From Nocardia grenadensis NBRC 108939 (lineage in GTDB: Bacteria > Actinomycetota > Actinomycetes > Mycobacteriales > Mycobacteriaceae), in NCBI RefSeq assembly GCF_001613445.1, contig NZ_BDCJ01000004.1:62001-126000 (forward strand): a stretch of 64,000 nt of DNA, given 5' to 3'. Shown here in pieces: positions 28,125-37,488 of this stretch. A program made the translations under genes and the position numbers. The notes beneath the pieces are model-generated. The model saw only the letters and a list, made by a program, of their open reading frames with translations. It was not told where the DNA came from and did not search any database. Within the stretch, counting starts at the first letter, position 1, and every line of letters begins with the position of its first letter.

Positions 28125-29375
28125 TTACGACTCCAGGCGCACCGCGTAACGCACGGCCGGACGCCCGGCGCCACTGCCGACGGTGCCGACCGGTTGCGCC
28201 AGACCCGACCGTTCGAGCTGTTTCAATGTCCGGCGCGCCGAACGGCGTTCGATGCCCAGGGCGGTGGCGATATCCGCCGCGGTGACCTCGCCGCCGGGGT
28301 GGGCGGCGACGGCGGCCTCGAGTTTGACCAGTGTCGCCCGGGACAGCCCGGCCCGGTGGGCGGCGACGTGCAGGCTCACCGGTTCCTCGGCCCGGGTGGG
28401 ATCGGACTCGGTCTCGGTGATCACGAAGTCGCGGCCGGAACCCACCGATACGATCGCGGTGAACGGGCCCGCGGTACGGCATCGTTCGACCGCCCGCCGG
28501 GCCAGTGCCTCGGCGTCGGCGGCGGATCGGCCCACACCGAGCCCGATCCGCACCCAGTGGTGCCGTTGCGCGAGTTGTTCGAGCAGCGGCATGACCGTCC
28601 AGTCGCAGGTGTGCTGGGCCAGCACACCACGGGTGCTGACCAGTACATAGCTTGCCGGGCCGACCGGGAACAGGCTGCCGGCCAGCGCGCGGATATCGAC
28701 GGCGAGCCGGTCGTCCGGCTCGGGTAGTTCGATCACGCCGAGGACGACCTGGGCATCGGAGGAGATCCGGCCCGCGAGTTCCATGGTCACCGTTTCGAGC
28801 GCGGTGCGCACGGAGGCGATCGCGGGGGCCAGGCGGATCGTGTAGACGTCGTCGCGAATCAGGTCGTACACCGACCGGACACAGGTGATGGCGACCGCGC
28901 CCGGCCGGGTGCGGGCGTGGTCGCGATGGAACTGCGCGAAGCGCCGCACATCGGTACCCCGGCGATACTCGGCGGTGGCGATATCGGCGGTGGCGATCCC
29001 GACATGGGACAGGCTCTCGACCACCAGCGGGCGGGCCAGCGTATCGATGGAGATACGGGCCGGATCGTGCCCGGCCGACATCAGCTCCACCAGGGCGCCG
29101 TAGAGAGTCGCTCCGGTGTAGTCGATATAGGCGGCCGGTTCGGTGAGCACCCCGGCGGCGTGGGCGAGTGTGTAGGGGATGACACCGGTGAACAGCAGGG
29201 CGTCCACGTCGGGGCGGGCCGAGATCACCTCCACCGCCTGCGCCTCGTTGCGGTAGGTCAGCGGTACGACGCGATGATCGGTGAATTCCAGTGCGGCAAC
29301 ACGTTTGACCAGGGAAACCAGATCCGACGGTCCGACCACGCCGATCCGGTAGGCGTGCTCAGCATTCGACGACAT
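28125..29375 (-). CDS. Winged-helix regulator with sensory N-terminus, coupled to sdaA
   Basis: A 416-residue protein. Residues ~10-120 ([13 protein letters not shown] to SLSHVGI) resemble a two-layer sensory domain of the PrpR-N type. The middle (about 200-330) has a degenerate nucleotidyl-cyclase-like region ending [14 protein letters not shown], as in CdaR-type regulators. The last ~75 residues are a winged helix ([22 protein letters not shown]). The ATG at 29375 lies inside the end of the serine dehydratase gene (17-base overlap), so the two are translated together and probably share a function. I infer it controls serine degradation and/or the divergent operon; the exact family is uncertain. 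Confidence 0.65.
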   Translation of the reverse strand: MSSNAEHAYRIGVVGPSDLVSLVKRVAALEFTDHRVVPLTYRNEAQAVEVISARPDVDALLFTGVIPYTLAHAAGVLTEPAAYIDYTGATLYGALVELMSAGHDPARISIDTLARPLVVESLSHVGIATADIATAEYRRGTDVRRFAQFHRDHARTRPGAVAITCVRSVYDLIRDDVYTIRLAPAIASVRTALETVTMELAGRISSDAQVVLGVIELPEPDDRLAVDIRALAGSLFPVGPASYVLVSTRGVLAQHTCDWTVMPLLEQLAQRHHWVRIGLGVGRSAADAEALARRAVERCRTAGPFTAIVSVGSGRDFVITETESDPTRAEEPVSLHVAAHRAGLSRATLVKLEAAVAAHPGGEVTAADIATALGIERRSARRTLKQLERSGLAQPVGTVGSGAGRPAVRYAVRLES

Positions 29376-30717
29376 TGACGGCGAGGCCCCCCATCGATGT
29401 TTCCTTGTACTTGGACTGCATGTCCGCTCCAGTTTCGCGCATTGTCTCGATGACAGTGTCCAGGCTGACCCGATGTGTACCGTCACCGGCCAGGGCGATC
29501 CGCGCGGCATTGATGGCCTGGACGGCCCCGACCGCGTTGCGTTCGATACACGGGATCTGGACGAATCCGCCGACCGGATCGCAGGTGAGTCCGAGATTGT
29601 GTTCCATCGCGATCTCGGCGGCGTTCTCGACCTGAGCCGGCGTACCGCCGAGCACCTCACACAGGGCGCCGGCGGCCATGGAGCACGCCGACCCGACCTC
29701 CCCCTGACAGCCGACCTCGGCGCCGGAGATCGAGGCATTCCCCTTGTACAGCGCACCGATCGCCGCAGCGGTCAGCAGGAAACGCCGGATCCCCGCCGCA
29801 TCGGCGCCCGGGTCGAAGCGGTCGTAGTAGTGCAGTACCGCGGGGACGATACCGGCCGCGCCGTTGGTGGGGGCGGTGACGACGCGGCCCCCGGCGGCGT
29901 TCTCCTCGTTCACGGCCATGGCATAGGCGTTCACCCAGTCCAGTCGGTGCAGGGGGTCGGCACCGGCGCCGGATGTGGCGAGCCGGCGGGCCAGGTCCGG
30001 GGCGCGGCGGCGGACGGCCATCGGCCCGGGGAGCCGCCCCTCGGTGCGCAGGCCCGCGGCCACACAGTCGCGCATGGCCGACCAGATGCGGTCCAGGCCC
30101 GCGACGATATCGGCGTCCGGCCGCAGCGCTCGTTCGTTGGCCAGCACGAGAGCGCTGACGGGCAGGCCGGTTTCGGCCGTGCGGGCGAACAGTTCGGCAC
30201 CGGACCGGAACGGGTGGGGCACCACGACCTCGTCCGGCGACTCGGGCGGGGCCGCGGCATCGGTGACGAATCCACCCCCGATCGAGAAGTAGGTCCGCTC
30301 GCGTCGGGTGCCGTCGACGAGGTCGGCGGTGAATATCACGGCATTGGGATGGCCGGGGTGCCGGATCGAACCGTCGAGTACCAGATCCGCCTCGGTGAAC
30401 GGGATCGTATGCCCGCCGGGCAGGCCGAGCAGGCCGGTCGCGGTGACCGCCGCGTGCAGCCGGGCCGGTTGCCAGGGGTCGACGGTTTCCGGATCGGCGC
30501 CGTGGAGGCCGGCGATCACCGCGGAATCCGATCCGTGCCCGCGGCCGGTCGCGCCGAGGGAACCGCACAGCAGGACGCGGACCCGGCGGATTCGCGTCAG
30601 GTCCGTGGTCGTCCCGAGTCCGGCGACGAACATACCCGCGGCCCGCATGGGGCCCACGGTGTGTGAACTCGACGGCCCGATACCGATCGAGAACAGGTCG
30701 AACACGCTCACGGTCAC
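29359..30717 (-). CDS. sdaA: L-serine ammonia-lyase (single-chain, iron-sulfur)
   Basis: A 452-residue L-serine dehydratase converting L-serine to pyruvate and ammonia in the cytoplasm. The N-terminal beta-type domain begins [20 protein letters not shown]. The catalytic alpha-type domain has the iron-sulfur cysteines in [22 protein letters not shown] and [12 protein letters not shown]. It ends in the usual short tail with a terminal Cys (VVEC), which in characterised enzymes can cap the cluster. The GTG at 30717 follows aaggag at 10 nt; the longer frame to 30753 lacks such a site. It overlaps the downstream regulator gene. Confidence 0.93.
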   Translation of the reverse strand: MTVSVFDLFSIGIGPSSSHTVGPMRAAGMFVAGLGTTTDLTRIRRVRVLLCGSLGATGRGHGSDSAVIAGLHGADPETVDPWQPARLHAAVTATGLLGLPGGHTIPFTEADLVLDGSIRHPGHPNAVIFTADLVDGTRRERTYFSIGGGFVTDAAAPPESPDEVVVPHPFRSGAELFARTAETGLPVSALVLANERALRPDADIVAGLDRIWSAMRDCVAAGLRTEGRLPGPMAVRRRAPDLARRLATSGAGADPLHRLDWVNAYAMAVNEENAAGGRVVTAPTNGAAGIVPAVLHYYDRFDPGADAAGIRRFLLTAAAIGALYKGNASISGAEVGCQGEVGSACSMAAGALCEVLGGTPAQVENAAEIAMEHNLGLTCDPVGGFVQIPCIERNAVGAVQAINAARIALAGDGTHRVSLDTVIETMRETGADMQSKYKETSMGGLAVNVVEC

Positions 30718-30809
30718 GGTCCGGCGACTCCTTCCTATTGCACTTTCCCCCACAGTCGCCCATTATTACGGTCCTGACCGAAATAGTCCATCCGAAGAAG
30801 GGCCGATTG
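30718..30809. promoter_or_regulatory. Divergent promoter region between sdaA and the epimerase operon
   Basis: 92 bp between divergent genes, AT-richer than its surroundings (for example cccattattacggtcctgac), holding the ribosome sites of both sides. It must contain the two promoters and is the best place for an operator of the regulator encoded after sdaA. I could not define a clean palindrome. Confidence 0.45.
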
Positions 30810-31832
30810 ATGTTCGCGGATGAGAAGGAGCTCGAGCGGGAGCTCGGCCGGCCGGGTGCGGGGCTGGTCGCGGAAGCCGCCACATGGGAGGGCGATGTGA
30901 TCGTCCTGGGTGCGGGCGGAAAAATAGGAACCGGTGTCGCCACCATGGCACGTCGCGCCTTGGACGAGGCGGGACGCAAGGAGGTGCGGGTGCTGGCCGC
31001 GTCGCGCTGGACCGATGAGGGGTCCAGGGCGCGTATCGAAGCGACCGGAATAGATACGGTCACGACCGATTTATCGGATCCGGCGGCGGTGGACGCGCTT
31101 CCGGACGCGAGCAACGTGGTCTTCCTGGTGGGCGCGAAATTCGGGACCTCCACCAATACCGACGAAGCCTGGATGACCAACACCGTGCTGCCCGCCTATG
31201 TCGCGCGCCGGTACGCACACTCCCGGATCACCGCGCTGTCGACCGGCAATGTCTATCCGCTGAGCTCTCCGATGACGGGTGGTCCGGTGGAAACCGACGA
31301 AACCGGACCGGTCGGCGAGTACGCCATCACGTGCCGCGGCCGGGAACAGGTCTTCACCCATGGCGCCCGCACCCGGGGCACCCGTGTCGCGCTGGTCCGG
31401 CTGAACTACGCGTGCGAACCGCGCTACGGCGTGGTCTCCGATATCGCGCGCCGGGTACACGCGGGTGAGCCGGTCGACCTGTCGATCGGCGCCGTGAACG
31501 TGGTGTGGCAGCGCTACACCAACGAAGTCGTCCTGCGCACTCTCGGTCACGCCGACACGAGCCCCTTCCTGCTCAACCTGACCGGTCCGGAAACCGCTTC
31601 GGTGCGCGGTATCGCCACCCGGCTCGGCGAAGAACTCGGCGTCACACCGGTCTTCACCGGCGTGGAAGGAGAGACGAGCCTGCTCAGCAATGCCACCAGA
31701 TGCCACACCCTCTTCGGCTATCCCGACCGCACCCTGGGCGAACTGATCCGGATGCAGGCCGCCTGGATCGGGGCGGGCGGACAGCTGTGGAACAAGCCCA
31801 CCAAATTCGAGCGACGCGACGGGAAGTTCTGA
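30810..31832 (+). CDS. NAD-dependent epimerase/dehydratase family protein
   Basis: A 340-residue extended SDR protein. The Rossmann motif VLGAGGKIGTG is near residue 31. The catalytic region carries TGNVYPLS (Ser/Tyr area) and EYAITCRGREQ, where a Cys-Arg stands in the YxxxK stretch, so the canonical Lys may be absent. The Tyr in EYA is in the usual place. It probably oxidises or epimerises a sugar or hydroxy-acid. First gene of a tight operon with an aldolase-fold protein, a symporter and an oxidoreductase. The ATG at 30810 follows a gaagg site. Confidence 0.75.
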   Translation: MFADEKELERELGRPGAGLVAEAATWEGDVIVLGAGGKIGTGVATMARRALDEAGRKEVRVLAASRWTDEGSRARIEATGIDTVTTDLSDPAAVDALPDASNVVFLVGAKFGTSTNTDEAWMTNTVLPAYVARRYAHSRITALSTGNVYPLSSPMTGGPVETDETGPVGEYAITCRGREQVFTHGARTRGTRVALVRLNYACEPRYGVVSDIARRVHAGEPVDLSIGAVNVVWQRYTNEVVLRTLGHADTSPFLLNLTGPETASVRGIATRLGEELGVTPVFTGVEGETSLLSNATRCHTLFGYPDRTLGELIRMQAAWIGAGGQLWNKPTKFERRDGKF

Positions 31833-32899
31833 TGCGCGGACAGTTATCCGCGGCCGAGCACGCGTTGCTGCACCGGGGCACCGTCATCCCGGCGCACCCG
31901 CTCGCTCTCGACAGCACCCGCCACCTCGACGAACGTCGTCAGCGCGCGCTCACCCGCTACTACGTCGACGCGGGTGCCGGTGGGATCGCGGTCGGCGTAC
32001 ATACCACGCAGTTCGAGATCCGCCGCCCCGAGATCGGTCTGCTCCGGCCCGTCCTGGAACTCGCGGCGGCCGAACTCGACGCGCGAGCCGCCGACCGCCC
32101 CTTCCTGCGCATCGCCGGTGTCGCCGGACCCACCGGCCAGGCCGTGGCCGAGGCGGAACTGGCCCGTGCACTCGGGTACGGCGCGGTACTCGTCTCCCCC
32201 GGCGGCCTCGCCGACCGGGACCTCGAGTATCTGCTCGACCGCTCCGCCGCGGTCGGCGAGGTCCTGCCGGTGATCGGGTTCTATCTCCAGGAAGCGGTGG
32301 GCGGCCGCTACCTGCCGCGGGAGTACTGGCGGCGACTGGCCGACCAGGATTCCACCATTGCGGTGAAGGCGGCCCCGTTCGACCGCTACCGCACTCTCGA
32401 ATTGGTTCAGGGCATCGTCGACTCCGGGCGCGGTGATCAGGTCGCGCTCTACACCGGCAACGACGACAATATCGTCGCCGACCTGCTGACCCCCTACGAG
32501 CTGCCCGGTCCGGACGGGCCGGTGTCCCGGCGTTTCGTCGGTGGTCTGCTCGGTCACTGGGCGGTGTGGACCCGGGCCGCGGTACAACTGCACGAACTCG
32601 TCGCGCGGGCCTGGGCGGGCGACGCGCAGGCGCGCACCCGGGCGCTGTCGCTGGCGGCGGCGGTCACCGACGCCAATGCCGCGGTGTTCGATGTGCGCAA
32701 CGACTTCGCCGGGGTGATCGCGGGGGTACACGAAGTGCTCCGGCGCCAGGGACTGCTCGCGGGCACCTGGTGTCTCGACCCCGACGAAGGCCTTTCCGAC
32801 GGCCAGGCCGCCGAACTCACCCGAATCTCCGACGCGTACGAATGGTTGCGCGCCGAGGACGGCTTCATCGCCGCCGGATCAGAAGGATGGATGTCATGA
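31832..32899 (+). CDS. DHDPS-family aldolase/lyase (355 aa)
   Basis: A TIM-barrel protein of the dihydrodipicolinate synthase / N-acetylneuraminate lyase superfamily. The Schiff-base Lys is recognisable in STIAVKAAPFD near residue 181. The sequence PVIGFYLQEAVGG precedes it, in the place of the usual barrel strand with the catalytic Tyr. At 355 residues it is longer than the ~300 of DapA and is not the biosynthetic enzyme; its neighbours are catabolic. It likely cleaves or dehydrates a 2-keto sugar acid. Start and end share ATGA-type overlaps with both neighbours. Confidence 0.75.
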   Translation: MRGQLSAAEHALLHRGTVIPAHPLALDSTRHLDERRQRALTRYYVDAGAGGIAVGVHTTQFEIRRPEIGLLRPVLELAAAELDARAADRPFLRIAGVAGPTGQAVAEAELARALGYGAVLVSPGGLADRDLEYLLDRSAAVGEVLPVIGFYLQEAVGGRYLPREYWRRLADQDSTIAVKAAPFDRYRTLELVQGIVDSGRGDQVALYTGNDDNIVADLLTPYELPGPDGPVSRRFVGGLLGHWAVWTRAAVQLHELVARAWAGDAQARTRALSLAAAVTDANAAVFDVRNDFAGVIAGVHEVLRRQGLLAGTWCLDPDEGLSDGQAAELTRISDAYEWLRAEDGFIAAGSEGWMS

Positions 32900-34221
32900 G
32901 ATCGACCGCAGTCGAGGCGCCCGCGTTACCGGGTGCCGAGAAGGGCAGCCGGGCGAAGAAGGCGGTGTTCGGGGCCTGGCTCGGCTTCTACGTCGACCTC
33001 TTCGATATCTATCTCCCGGTGATCGTGCTCGCCCCGGCCTCGGTGTACTTCCAGGCCACCGGGGTATCGGCGGGGACCACCGCCCTCATCAACGGGTCGG
33101 TGTTCGCCGCGACCCTGATCGGCCGACCACTGGGCGCGATGCTGTTCGGACATCTGGCCGATAAATTCGGGCGGCGCCGGATCACTGTCGTCTCGGTAAC
33201 CGGTTTCGGTGTGACCACCATGGCGATCGGCCTGCTGCCCGGCTATCAGCAGATCGGCATCCTCGCCGTGATCCTACTGATCGCGCTGCGCTTCATCGAC
33301 GGAGTGTTCCTCGGCGGTGAATACACCTCCGCCACCCCGACCGCGCTGGAACAGAGCGCGAAAGAACGCCGCGGCCTCAACGGGGCGATCATCTCCACCG
33401 GCTTCCCGCTTGCCTACTGTTCGATCGCGCTGATCACCCTCGGTCTCCTGCAGATCATGCCGGCCCAGGGTATCGACTCCGCCTACGTGCAGTGGGGCTG
33501 GCGGATCCCCTTCTTCGTGGGCGCGGTGCTGTCGGTCGGTTTCGCGATCTGGTACGCGCGCAATGTCGAGGACAGCGACGAGTGGCAGCAGTCGGAGAAG
33601 GTGAAGACCCCGCTGCTGGAACTGTTCAAGGGCCGGTCCGGCCGCGACTTCCTGCAGGTGTTCGTCCTTACCACCGGCCTGTGGTTCACCAGCTATATGC
33701 TCACCACCGTCCTGCCCGGCCTGATGAAGAGCGAAGCCGAACTCAGTCCCAATGCCACTACGCTGGCGCTCGTCATCGCGAACGCGATCGTGGTGGCGGT
33801 GTACATGGGCAGCGGTCTGCTCTCGCAGAAGGTGGGCCGGCGACCGATGCTCATCGCGGGTGGGTTGCTGTGCCTGTTCGTCGCACCCGTGCCCTACACC
33901 TTCATCGCCTCCGGGACCGTGCACAGTTTCGGCACGGTCCTGCTGCTGCTGATCTCGGTGACGGTCCTGATCAGTGTGCCGTGGGGCTGTCTGACCACCT
34001 ACCTCACCGAGCGGTTCACTCTCGGCGTCCGGGCTTCGGGGTACGGTCTCGGTTATTCGCTCGGCATGGTGATTCCCGCCTTCTACGCCTATATCCAGAG
34101 CGGGCTGTCGGCCTTCATGCCGTTGCCGTACACGGCGGTGGCGCTGCTGTGTTTCGGTGGACTCCTGACCGTCGTGGGTGCCGTGCTCAGTCCGGAGACG
34201 CGGGACGTCGATATGAAGTGA
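32896..34221 (+). CDS. MFS symporter, metabolite:H+ symporter (MHS) type
   Basis: A 441-residue 12-helix transporter. Loop 2-3 has GHLADKFGRRR, helix 4 has RFIDGVFLGGEYTSATP (the RxxxGxxxGGE signature of sugar/MHS porters), and loop 8-9 has SQKVGRRPM. MHS members import organic acids, osmolytes and aromatic acids with protons. Its place in the operon makes it the likely importer of the pathway substrate. The ATG overlaps the aldolase stop (ATGA); ten bases separate it from the next gene. Confidence 0.88.
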   Translation: MRSTAVEAPALPGAEKGSRAKKAVFGAWLGFYVDLFDIYLPVIVLAPASVYFQATGVSAGTTALINGSVFAATLIGRPLGAMLFGHLADKFGRRRITVVSVTGFGVTTMAIGLLPGYQQIGILAVILLIALRFIDGVFLGGEYTSATPTALEQSAKERRGLNGAIISTGFPLAYCSIALITLGLLQIMPAQGIDSAYVQWGWRIPFFVGAVLSVGFAIWYARNVEDSDEWQQSEKVKTPLLELFKGRSGRDFLQVFVLTTGLWFTSYMLTTVLPGLMKSEAELSPNATTLALVIANAIVVAVYMGSGLLSQKVGRRPMLIAGGLLCLFVAPVPYTFIASGTVHSFGTVLLLLISVTVLISVPWGCLTTYLTERFTLGVRASGYGLGYSLGMVIPAFYAYIQSGLSAFMPLPYTAVALLCFGGLLTVVGAVLSPETRDVDMK

Positions 34222-34231
34222 GGGAGATCGT

Positions 34232-35134
34232 ATGCGCATCGGTTTCGCCGGAGTGGCCCATTCACATCCTTTCAGCGACGCGCGCAACGCGCGGACGCTC
34301 GGGGTGGACGAGCTGGCCGTCTGGGATCCCGACGACCACTCCCGGCGCGCGGACTTCGCCCGGGAATGGCAGGCGACCGCGCACGAGAGCCTGGCAGATC
34401 TCCTGGACCGGAAACCGGATGTCGTGATCGTGACGCCGCGGCCACACCGGATCGCCCCGGTGGTGGCGGCGGTGCTCGACCGCGGAATCGCCTGCTTTCT
34501 CAACAAGGTTCCGGCGGCCGATATGGCCGGACTGGCCGCGCTGGACGCGGCGGTCGGCGCCCGGTCCGGCCGGTTCTGCACCGGCTCGGTGCTCAGATTC
34601 GCCCCCGGAATCCGGGCGCTGGCCGCGGAACTCGCCGGCCAGGAACCGATTGCCGCGCATGTTTCGGTGCGGCACGGCATCGGCGCGTTCACCACCGCCG
34701 CCCGCCGCTGGCAGGACGATCCGGCCGACGGGGGCGGTACCGCCGTATCGATGGGATTGCACGCGTGGGAAATGCTCGACTCGGTCCTGGAACGGGAGGT
34801 CACACCGTTGGGCGGGGTGACCTCCCGTATCCCGGGCAGCGTCACGATCTCGGAGAACACCGCCGCGCTGCACGCCGTCGCGGCCGGAGGGATCCCGGTG
34901 AGCGTGGATATCGTCGGGGCGGGCACCGGGGAGTGGTACGAGGTGGTGGTACACACCGAGGCCGGGATCCGGCGGGTAGCGCTCGACCATCCGGACGGTC
35001 TCGGCTACCTCGATTGTCTGCAGGCGGTACTGGCCATGGCCGAGGGCGCGCCGCCGCCGGTGCCATGGGCGCGGAGCCGGGCGGTGGTGCGGACCACGCT
35101 CAGGGCGGCTCAGTTGGCGCGAACCGGCAACTGA
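34232..35134 (+). CDS. Gfo/Idh/MocA-family oxidoreductase
   Basis: A 300-residue NAD(P)-dependent oxidoreductase. The N-terminal Rossmann domain starts MRIGFAGVAHSHPF, and the dinucleotide-binding glycines are degenerate. The motif normally EKP reads NKVPA near residue 92, keeping the Lys. The second domain has the HAWEMLDS stretch in place of the usual GxHxxD metal/substrate site. Members oxidise sugars and cyclitols or act on imino compounds. It is short for the family (~330-350). It is last in the operon and overlaps the converging aldolase gene by 25 bases. Confidence 0.82.
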   Translation: MRIGFAGVAHSHPFSDARNARTLGVDELAVWDPDDHSRRADFAREWQATAHESLADLLDRKPDVVIVTPRPHRIAPVVAAVLDRGIACFLNKVPAADMAGLAALDAAVGARSGRFCTGSVLRFAPGIRALAAELAGQEPIAAHVSVRHGIGAFTTAARRWQDDPADGGGTAVSMGLHAWEMLDSVLEREVTPLGGVTSRIPGSVTISENTAALHAVAAGGIPVSVDIVGAGTGEWYEVVVHTEAGIRRVALDHPDGLGYLDCLQAVLAMAEGAPPPVPWARSRAVVRTTLRAAQLARTGN

Positions 35135-36021
35135 ACGGTCGTGAGCGCCCGGTGGACGCTCAGGACCTGCTCCCGCTCATCGTCCGGGAGTGCCGGCGCG
35201 TAGGGATCGGTGAGCAATTCGCCCGGCAGCGATCCCTCGGCTCCGGCGATCCAGGCCATACGCTGCACGTATCCATCCATCGGCTCCCGGAATGTCGTCG
35301 CCGCGAGGGTATCGAGACGCCGGGTGGCCGCCAGGAACGCGGGCAGATCGTTGCCGGTGAAGGTATCGAGTACCGCGCGCGTGATACCCGCCGCGGCCGC
35401 GGCGATCCCGACGAGCGCGGCCTCGGCACCCCAGGTGAGCGAGGCGCCGAACATCCGGTCTTCGCCGGTGACGGCGAGTTTGCCGTGCTCACGGACCAGC
35501 GCGATCCGGTCCTGGCAGGCGATCGCGTCGGACAGCCGGGCCAGTTTCACCGCGGCCACCGCCGGATGGGTGACGACGGCGGCGAAAACATCGTCGGGAT
35601 ACGGCGCGGTGTAGAGGTCGAACCCGATCAGCGGCAACCCGCCTGCTTCCCACAGCCGGTCGAGGTGGCGCCGCACCGCCCCGGCGTCACCCGGTGCCGG
35701 GAACACCAGCACTGCTTCGGCACCGGCCGCCGCCGCCACCCGGACCTCCTCGGCGGTCACCGCACCGGCGACGGTCGCGGCGCCCGCCCGGCGGGCCGCG
35801 CCGATCAGTTCCGTACGCACTCCGGCGGGCAGATATGGGCCGCGACCGGTGTGCGCGGCGATCGCCAGCCCGTCGGCTCCGGCGGTGACGAGCGCACGGA
35901 AATAGTTCTCCGCGAACTCCGGCCGTGCCCGGCCCGCGGAATCGAAAGGTGTGGCGGGTGCCGCGTACAGGCGACCACGTGCCCCGGCGGCCCAGTCGCG
36001 TGCTTGTCCGAACCACTCCAT
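35110..36021 (-). CDS. Second DHDPS-family aldolase/lyase (303 aa)
   Basis: A TIM-barrel protein of the DapA/NanA superfamily, divergent from the 355-residue one nearby. It begins with a barrel entry (GRLYAAPATPFDSAG), has PLIGFDLYTAP in the catalytic-Tyr region and AAVKLARLSD with the Schiff-base Lys. The GxTG-type motif of true DapA is altered. Lying back to back with the M20 gene and tail to tail with the oxidoreductase, it belongs to the same island. The ATG at 36021 is chosen for the normal N-terminus; an ATG at 36039 is possible. Confidence 0.78.
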   Translation of the reverse strand: MEWFGQARDWAAGARGRLYAAPATPFDSAGRARPEFAENYFRALVTAGADGLAIAAHTGRGPYLPAGVRTELIGAARRAGAATVAGAVTAEEVRVAAAAGAEAVLVFPAPGDAGAVRRHLDRLWEAGGLPLIGFDLYTAPYPDDVFAAVVTHPAVAAVKLARLSDAIACQDRIALVREHGKLAVTGEDRMFGASLTWGAEAALVGIAAAAAGITRAVLDTFTGNDLPAFLAATRRLDTLAATTFREPMDGYVQRMAWIAGAEGSLPGELLTDPYAPALPDDEREQVLSVHRALTTVQLPVRAN

Positions 36022-36072
36022 GCCGCCAACCCTATCCATACCGGACCGATCGTCCCCGAACAGGAGTGACCG

Positions 36073-37320
36073 ATGACCGTTTCGATTGCCGATGCGATCC
36101 TGTTGCGTCGCGAGTTGCACCGCAACCCGGAGGTTGGGCTCGACCTGCCGTGGACCCGGGCGCGCATCCTGCGCGCGCTGGACGGACTCGGCCTCGAGGT
36201 GTCCACCGGGACCGCCACCACGTCGGTCACGGCGGTCCTGCGTGGCGGCGCGGTGCGCGGCGGCCCGGCTCCGGTGGTCCTGATCCGGTCGGATATGGAC
36301 GCGCTCCCGGTCACCGAGTCGACCGGGTTGGACTATGCCGCCGGCAACGGCTCCATGCATGCCTGCGGGCACGACCTGCACATGGCCATGCTGGTGGGTG
36401 CCGCGCACCGGCTCACCGCCCGGCGCGCCGAACTGGCCGGGGACGTGGTTTTCGTCTTCCAGCCCGGCGAGGAGAACTGGGGCGGGGCGCTGACGATGCT
36501 GGCGGAAGGCGTACTGGACGCGGCGGGCCGACCGGTGGATGCCGCGCTGGGCCTGCACGTGTTCTCCTACGATCTACCGCACGGAGTTTTCGGAATGCGC
36601 CGCGGGCCGATGATGTCGGGTTCGACTACGTTCACCGTCTCGTTCACGGGTAGCGGTGGGCACGGTTCGGCACCGCAGACCGCCCGGGACCCGATCGTCG
36701 CCGCCGCGGCTTTCGTTTCCGCGCTCCAGACGGCGATCACCCGCACGTTCGGGATGCTGACCCCCGTGGTTGCCACGGTCGGCCAGATCAGTGTTGGTCA
36801 CAGCGGGAATGTCATCCCGGATACCGCGCAGCTCAGCGGTACGGCCCGCGCGTTCACCGCGGCGGATTCGGCCCGGTTGCGGACCCTCGTCACCCGGGTG
36901 GCCGACGGTGTGGCCGCCACCCACGGAGTCGAGGCGGACACCGAACTGACCGAGGTCGCGATCCCGACCGTCAGCGCCGATACCGAGGCCGATTTCGCGA
37001 TCGCCGCGGCCCGGCGGCTGTTCGGAGATTCCGCGGTCGAGGTGATGGAACATCCGTGCACGGCCTCCGAGGATTTCTCGTGGTTCCTCGACCGCGTACC
37101 CGGGGCGTTCGTCCTGCTCGGCGCCTGCCCACCCGGCCGTGACCCCGCATCGGCACCGTCGAACCATTCACCGTTCGCCGTATTCGACGATGCCGTGATC
37201 GAACGCGGGATCCGCTTCGAAACCGAATGGGCGATCACCCGGTTGGACGCGCTCGCCCCGGTTCGCCCGGCCGCGGCCGCGCGTAGCGTCCGGCGGGGCC
37301 AACCGGTCGCCGACCGCTGA
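36073..37320 (+). CDS. M20-family amidohydrolase/peptidase
   Basis: A 415-residue M20D metallo-amidohydrolase of the hippurate/IAA-amino-acid hydrolase type. Metal ligands are visible in MHACGHDLHMAML (Cys and His), PGEENWGG (Glu), GLHVFSYDLP (His) and near the C-terminus SNHSPF (His). The dimerisation domain lies about residues 185-295. Such enzymes release an amino acid from an N-acyl conjugate, which would fit a pathway producing serine for the nearby dehydratase, though that is speculation. It starts on ATG after aggag and is divergent from the second aldolase gene. Confidence 0.88.
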   Translation: MTVSIADAILLRRELHRNPEVGLDLPWTRARILRALDGLGLEVSTGTATTSVTAVLRGGAVRGGPAPVVLIRSDMDALPVTESTGLDYAAGNGSMHACGHDLHMAMLVGAAHRLTARRAELAGDVVFVFQPGEENWGGALTMLAEGVLDAAGRPVDAALGLHVFSYDLPHGVFGMRRGPMMSGSTTFTVSFTGSGGHGSAPQTARDPIVAAAAFVSALQTAITRTFGMLTPVVATVGQISVGHSGNVIPDTAQLSGTARAFTAADSARLRTLVTRVADGVAATHGVEADTELTEVAIPTVSADTEADFAIAAARRLFGDSAVEVMEHPCTASEDFSWFLDRVPGAFVLLGACPPGRDPASAPSNHSPFAVFDDAVIERGIRFETEWAITRLDALAPVRPAAAARSVRRGQPVADR

Positions 37321-37476
37321 GATACCCGGCGCGCGCAGGCAGCAGTGCGGCCCCGGCGTACCGGAACGGACCCGCGGACAGGTGGTCGGCGCACCCGGCG
37401 AATCGCCCCTCCGCCGGCGCGGCGGGACCGGCGAACTGGAGCCGCTCGGACTCTATTGGCCGGTGCCGCACGGATC

Positions 37477-37482
37477 TATGCT
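37477..37482 (+). promoter_or_regulatory. Leaderless -10 box for APC permease
   Basis: TATGCT lies 6 nt before the GTG at 37489. No Shine-Dalgarno is present, so a leaderless transcript is likely. Confidence 0.45.
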
Positions 37483-37488
37483 TCAGAA

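Noticed and set aside
33274..34956. Minus-strand frame of 560 codons across the MHS symporter and oxidoreductase genes
   Set aside because: It covers two well-supported genes on the other strand and encodes a His/Arg-rich sequence without domains.
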